DNA of 43,652 bases, from NCBI GenBank assembly GCA_009928985.1, contig SABL01000010.1:1-43652 (forward strand), read 5' to 3'. This document shows, in pieces, positions 41,737 through 43,652 of this stretch. The notes under the pieces were generated by a model. That model ran no database searches and was not told where the DNA came from. It saw only the letters and a list, made by a program, of their open reading frames with translations. Each line of letters starts with the position of its first letter. Position 1 is the stretch's first letter. This DNA is from Clostridia bacterium. GTDB lineage: Bacteria; Bacillota; Clostridia; Saccharofermentanales; UBA5734. The position numbers and the translations under genes were made by a program.

Positions 41737-42638
41737 CACACAGGCTCCTCATCACGGGTCTTTTCTCCGGCCTTGGCTGCTTCCCACAGGGCATCGAGTT
41801 CATTCAAGGTGAGTTCATCGAGGTCTTTGCCGTCTTCCTCGGCCAGAATTTCCATCTCCGTAAAGCGGCGGATAAATTTGTCAGAGGTCTTTGTCAGGGC
41901 GATTTCTGGCTGCACCTTGAGATGGCGGGCATAATTGACAACAGCAAACAGCAGGTCACCAACCTCTGCAGCAACCGCCCGGCCAGCCTGTTCAGCGGTG
42001 ATCTCCGCTCTGGCAATCTGCTCCCGGGTCTGATCGAGGATCTCCCGGATCTCTTCGAGTTCCTCGAGGATCTTTTCTTTCGGTCCCTCAGGATTGTCCC
42101 AGTCAAACCCGACCTGGGCCGCCTTCTGCTGGACTTTAAAGGCGCGCTGCAGGGCTGGCAGCGAGCGCGGCACATCGTCCAGAACCTGGGACTGGCTGGC
42201 AAAACCTTTTTCCTTGAGCTTGTTTTTCTCCCAATTGTCGAGCACGGCTTCCGGCGTGTCTGCCTGGTCCTGGCCAAATAGATGGGTATGGCGCGAAACC
42301 AGTTTGCGGCAGATATTGGACACCACCGTGTCGAAATCAAAGGCAGCCTGTTCACTGGCCATCTGGGTATGGAAAACGACCTGCATCAGGACATCGCCGA
42401 GCTCGTCGGCCATCAAGACGGGGTCGCCGCTTTCGATGGCATCGATCGCTTCATACGCTTCCTCGAGCAGGTTTTTCTTGATCGAATCATGGGTTTGGAC
42501 TTTGTCCCACGGGCAACCATTTTCACTGCGCAAAAAAGCCATGATCGTGCGCAGTTCCTCGATCGTATAGCGTTCCTTGACCGTGAATGTATCTGAAGTC
42601 AAGTCAAATAGCGGGGCTGATCCTGAATCTGTCACCAT
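41736..42638 (-). CDS. mazG: Nucleoside triphosphate pyrophosphohydrolase MazG
   Basis: 300 aa. Hydrolyses NTPs to NMP and pyrophosphate, a housecleaning or (p)ppGpp-related role. Two MazG domains: the first with CPWDKVQTHDSIKKNLLEEA, EAIDA and DELGDVLMQVVFH; the second with GFDWDNPEGPKEKILEELEE and EVGDLLFAVVNYAR. The N-terminal methyltransferase-like domain of Bacillus YabN is absent. ATG 42638 is chosen, with AGAGGA six bases upstream; ATG 42653 lacks a ribosome site. Confidence 0.94.
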   Translation of the reverse strand: MVTDSGSAPLFDLTSDTFTVKERYTIEELRTIMAFLRSENGCPWDKVQTHDSIKKNLLEEAYEAIDAIESGDPVLMADELGDVLMQVVFHTQMASEQAAFDFDTVVSNICRKLVSRHTHLFGQDQADTPEAVLDNWEKNKLKEKGFASQSQVLDDVPRSLPALQRAFKVQQKAAQVGFDWDNPEGPKEKILEELEEIREILDQTREQIARAEITAEQAGRAVAAEVGDLLFAVVNYARHLKVQPEIALTKTSDKFIRRFTEMEILAEEDGKDLDELTLNELDALWEAAKAGEKTRDEEPV

Positions 42639-42649
42639 GCTAGGTCCTC

Positions 42650-42928
42650 TCATTCAATCCAGCGGATCTGGAAACGGTCAAAGGCAATCGGTTCCGTGAA
42701 CTGGCCGTCAAAAAACAAGGTCTGGTGAAACCGGGCAAACTCGCGGGTGTTTTTCTCCAGCCAGAGCGGGATCGGCACTTCCAGGCCATGGCAGAGGTCC
42801 ACCAGGCATTTTTCCAGGTTCTTGGTAAACGTCAGGTTGGGATCGATAAATTCGACCTCTTGCGAGCGCAGCATCAGATTGCCGCGAAACAGCTTGCCTT
42901 CAAGTTTGATGGGTTTGACCTCCGCCAT
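42650..42928 (-). CDS. Unknown small protein upstream of mazG
   Basis: 92 aa. Soluble, no signal or helix anchor. It reads as a compact domain with alternating hydrophobics (GKLFRGNLMLRSQEVEFIDP, IPLWLEKNTREFARFHQTLF, FDRFQIRWIE). I do not recognise the family. It ends 11 bases before mazG, and codon choice is like its neighbours, so coding is likely. No ribosome site precedes ATG 42928; the promoter -10 lies only 12 bases upstream, predicting a near-leaderless transcript. Confidence 0.65.
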   Translation of the reverse strand: MAEVKPIKLEGKLFRGNLMLRSQEVEFIDPNLTFTKNLEKCLVDLCHGLEVPIPLWLEKNTREFARFHQTLFFDGQFTEPIAFDRFQIRWIE

Positions 42929-42940
42929 TTTGCTGGTAGC

Positions 42941-42949
42941 ATTATATCA
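42941..42949 (-). promoter_or_regulatory. Extended -10 promoter of the mazG operon
   Basis: On the minus strand TG-A-TATAAT (42949-42941). Transcription would start near 42934, about 6 bases before the ATG at 42928. Confidence 0.55.
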
Positions 42950-42977
42950 TACGAATCTTGCGGAGGATGACACACGC

Positions 42978-43652
42978 ATGCGCACCTTGATCGTCAAAAG
43001 CCATTCCCATGACCCTTACTTCAACCTCACCTTGGAAGACTATCTGTTGCAGCAAATGGCCAGCGCCCAGAAAGAGCCGCTGCAGGCGATCTTGTACCTA
43101 TGGCAGAACGAGAACACCGTCGTGATCGGTCGCAACCAGAATGCCTGGGCGGAATGCAAGACCGAACTGCTCGAGGCCGAAGGCGGCCGCCTGGCACGAC
43201 GGACAACCGGTGGCGGAGCCGTTTTCCACGACCTGGGCAACCTCAATTTTTCGCTTTTACTGCCTCAGGCTGATTTTGACATCGGCCGCAATTTCCAGAT
43301 GATCGTCGAAACGGTCCGCCGGGCAGGCATCCCGGCTGAACGCTCCGGGCGCAATGACATCCTTGCTGACGGTCTGAAATTTTCCGGCAATGCCTTCCGG
43401 ATCGACCATGGCGTTGGCCTGCATCATGGGACACTGCTGGTTTCATCGGCTTTTGAACGCGTCGGCCGCTACCTGACGGTTGCCCCGGCCAAGCTGCAAG
43501 CGCGCGGGATTGCATCGGTCCGTTCGCGGATTACCAACCTGAATGCGTTTCGACCTGACCTGGACATAGCCTTCTGGATGGACCAGCTGGAGACGGTTTT
43601 CCTGGAGACCTTCGGTCATTCTCAAGATAGCATCCCCGGTGCGGCGGAAATC
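42978..43652 (+). CDS. lplA: Lipoate-protein ligase A family, N-terminal part (cut by window edge)
   Basis: 225 codons before the edge. Attaches lipoate to acyl-carrier domains of dehydrogenases or the glycine cleavage H protein. FNLTLEDYLL, WQNENTVVIGRNQNAWAE, ARRTTGGGAVFHDLGNLNFS and the catalytic Lys in DGLKFSGNAF are all present, followed by HHGTLLVSSAF and SVRSRITNLN. Family members reach about 330 aa; the missing end is outside. ATG 42978 has CGGAGG about 11 bases upstream. Divergent from the mazG operon. Confidence 0.93.
   Translation, partial: MRTLIVKSHSHDPYFNLTLEDYLLQQMASAQKEPLQAILYLWQNENTVVIGRNQNAWAECKTELLEAEGGRLARRTTGGGAVFHDLGNLNFSLLLPQADFDIGRNFQMIVETVRRAGIPAERSGRNDILADGLKFSGNAFRIDHGVGLHHGTLLVSSAFERVGRYLTVAPAKLQARGIASVRSRITNLNAFRPDLDIAFWMDQLETVFLETFGHSQDSIPGAAEI

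Overview
The window looks like a chromosomal segment of a Gram-positive, Clostridia-like bacterium of moderately high G+C. The evidence is the order ffs, dnaX, ybaB, recR; a mazG, rqcP (S4 domain), divIC cluster; VanW and NlpC/P60 wall proteins; a lipoprotein peptide-binding protein; YitT; and strong AGGAGG ribosome sites. The sporulation genes yabP and yabQ, which usually sit between rqcP and divIC in spore formers, are absent, so a non-sporulating lineage is my inference. No phage, insertion sequence, CRISPR array, rRNA or tRNA was seen.

Layout. 1-5.6 kb: start of pgk (cut by the left edge), then a divergent operon of a GT2 glycosyltransferase, a large GT-C-like membrane protein and a PHP-Nudix fusion. 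5.6-13.6 kb: cell-envelope genes (VanW and NlpC/P60 on minus; M23 peptidase, class A PBP and an ArsC/Spx-like protein on plus) around the RNA methyltransferase gene rlmD. 13.7-16.2 kb: rpiB and a eukaryote-type glycogen branching enzyme. 16.3-18.7 kb: dinB with a LexA-like box, a Nudix hydrolase and a small membrane protein. 18.7-19.5 kb: no intact gene; it holds the remains of a yjbQ gene, a candidate small RNA with two anti-Shine-Dalgarno motifs, three tandem copies of an intrinsic terminator, and a structured gdhA leader. 19.5-21.8 kb: gdhA and an AIM24-family gene. 21.9-28.1 kb: a MacB-type ABC export operon divergent from a two-component system. 28.1-32.1 kb: YitT, SRP RNA, dnaX, ybaB, recR. 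32.2-41 kb: oppBCDF, mtnA, a PAS-GGDEF-HD-GYP protein and oppA. 41-43.7 kb: divIC, rqcP, mazG, an unknown small gene, and the start of an lplA-type ligase (cut by the right edge).

The most striking observation is the oligopeptide-binding protein at 39153-40832. Its sequence blocks are in circularly permuted order: the segment that normally ends OppA follows the lipoprotein signal, and the segment that normally begins OppA comes last, with clean seams. The second is the candidate small RNA and terminator array at 18931-19170. Others are two apparently leaderless transcripts, intrinsic terminators placed directly after the gdhA and opp promoters, and the PHP-Nudix fusion.

How the genes work together: oppBCDF encodes the membrane and ATPase parts of a peptide importer whose likely receptor is the permuted OppA encoded 2.9 kb away on the other strand. 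The M23 peptidase and PBP share one transcript and act on peptidoglycan, as do NlpC/P60 and probably VanW on the opposite strand. dnaX, ybaB and recR form a replication and repair operon. All functional calls come from reading motifs by eye; no database search was run.
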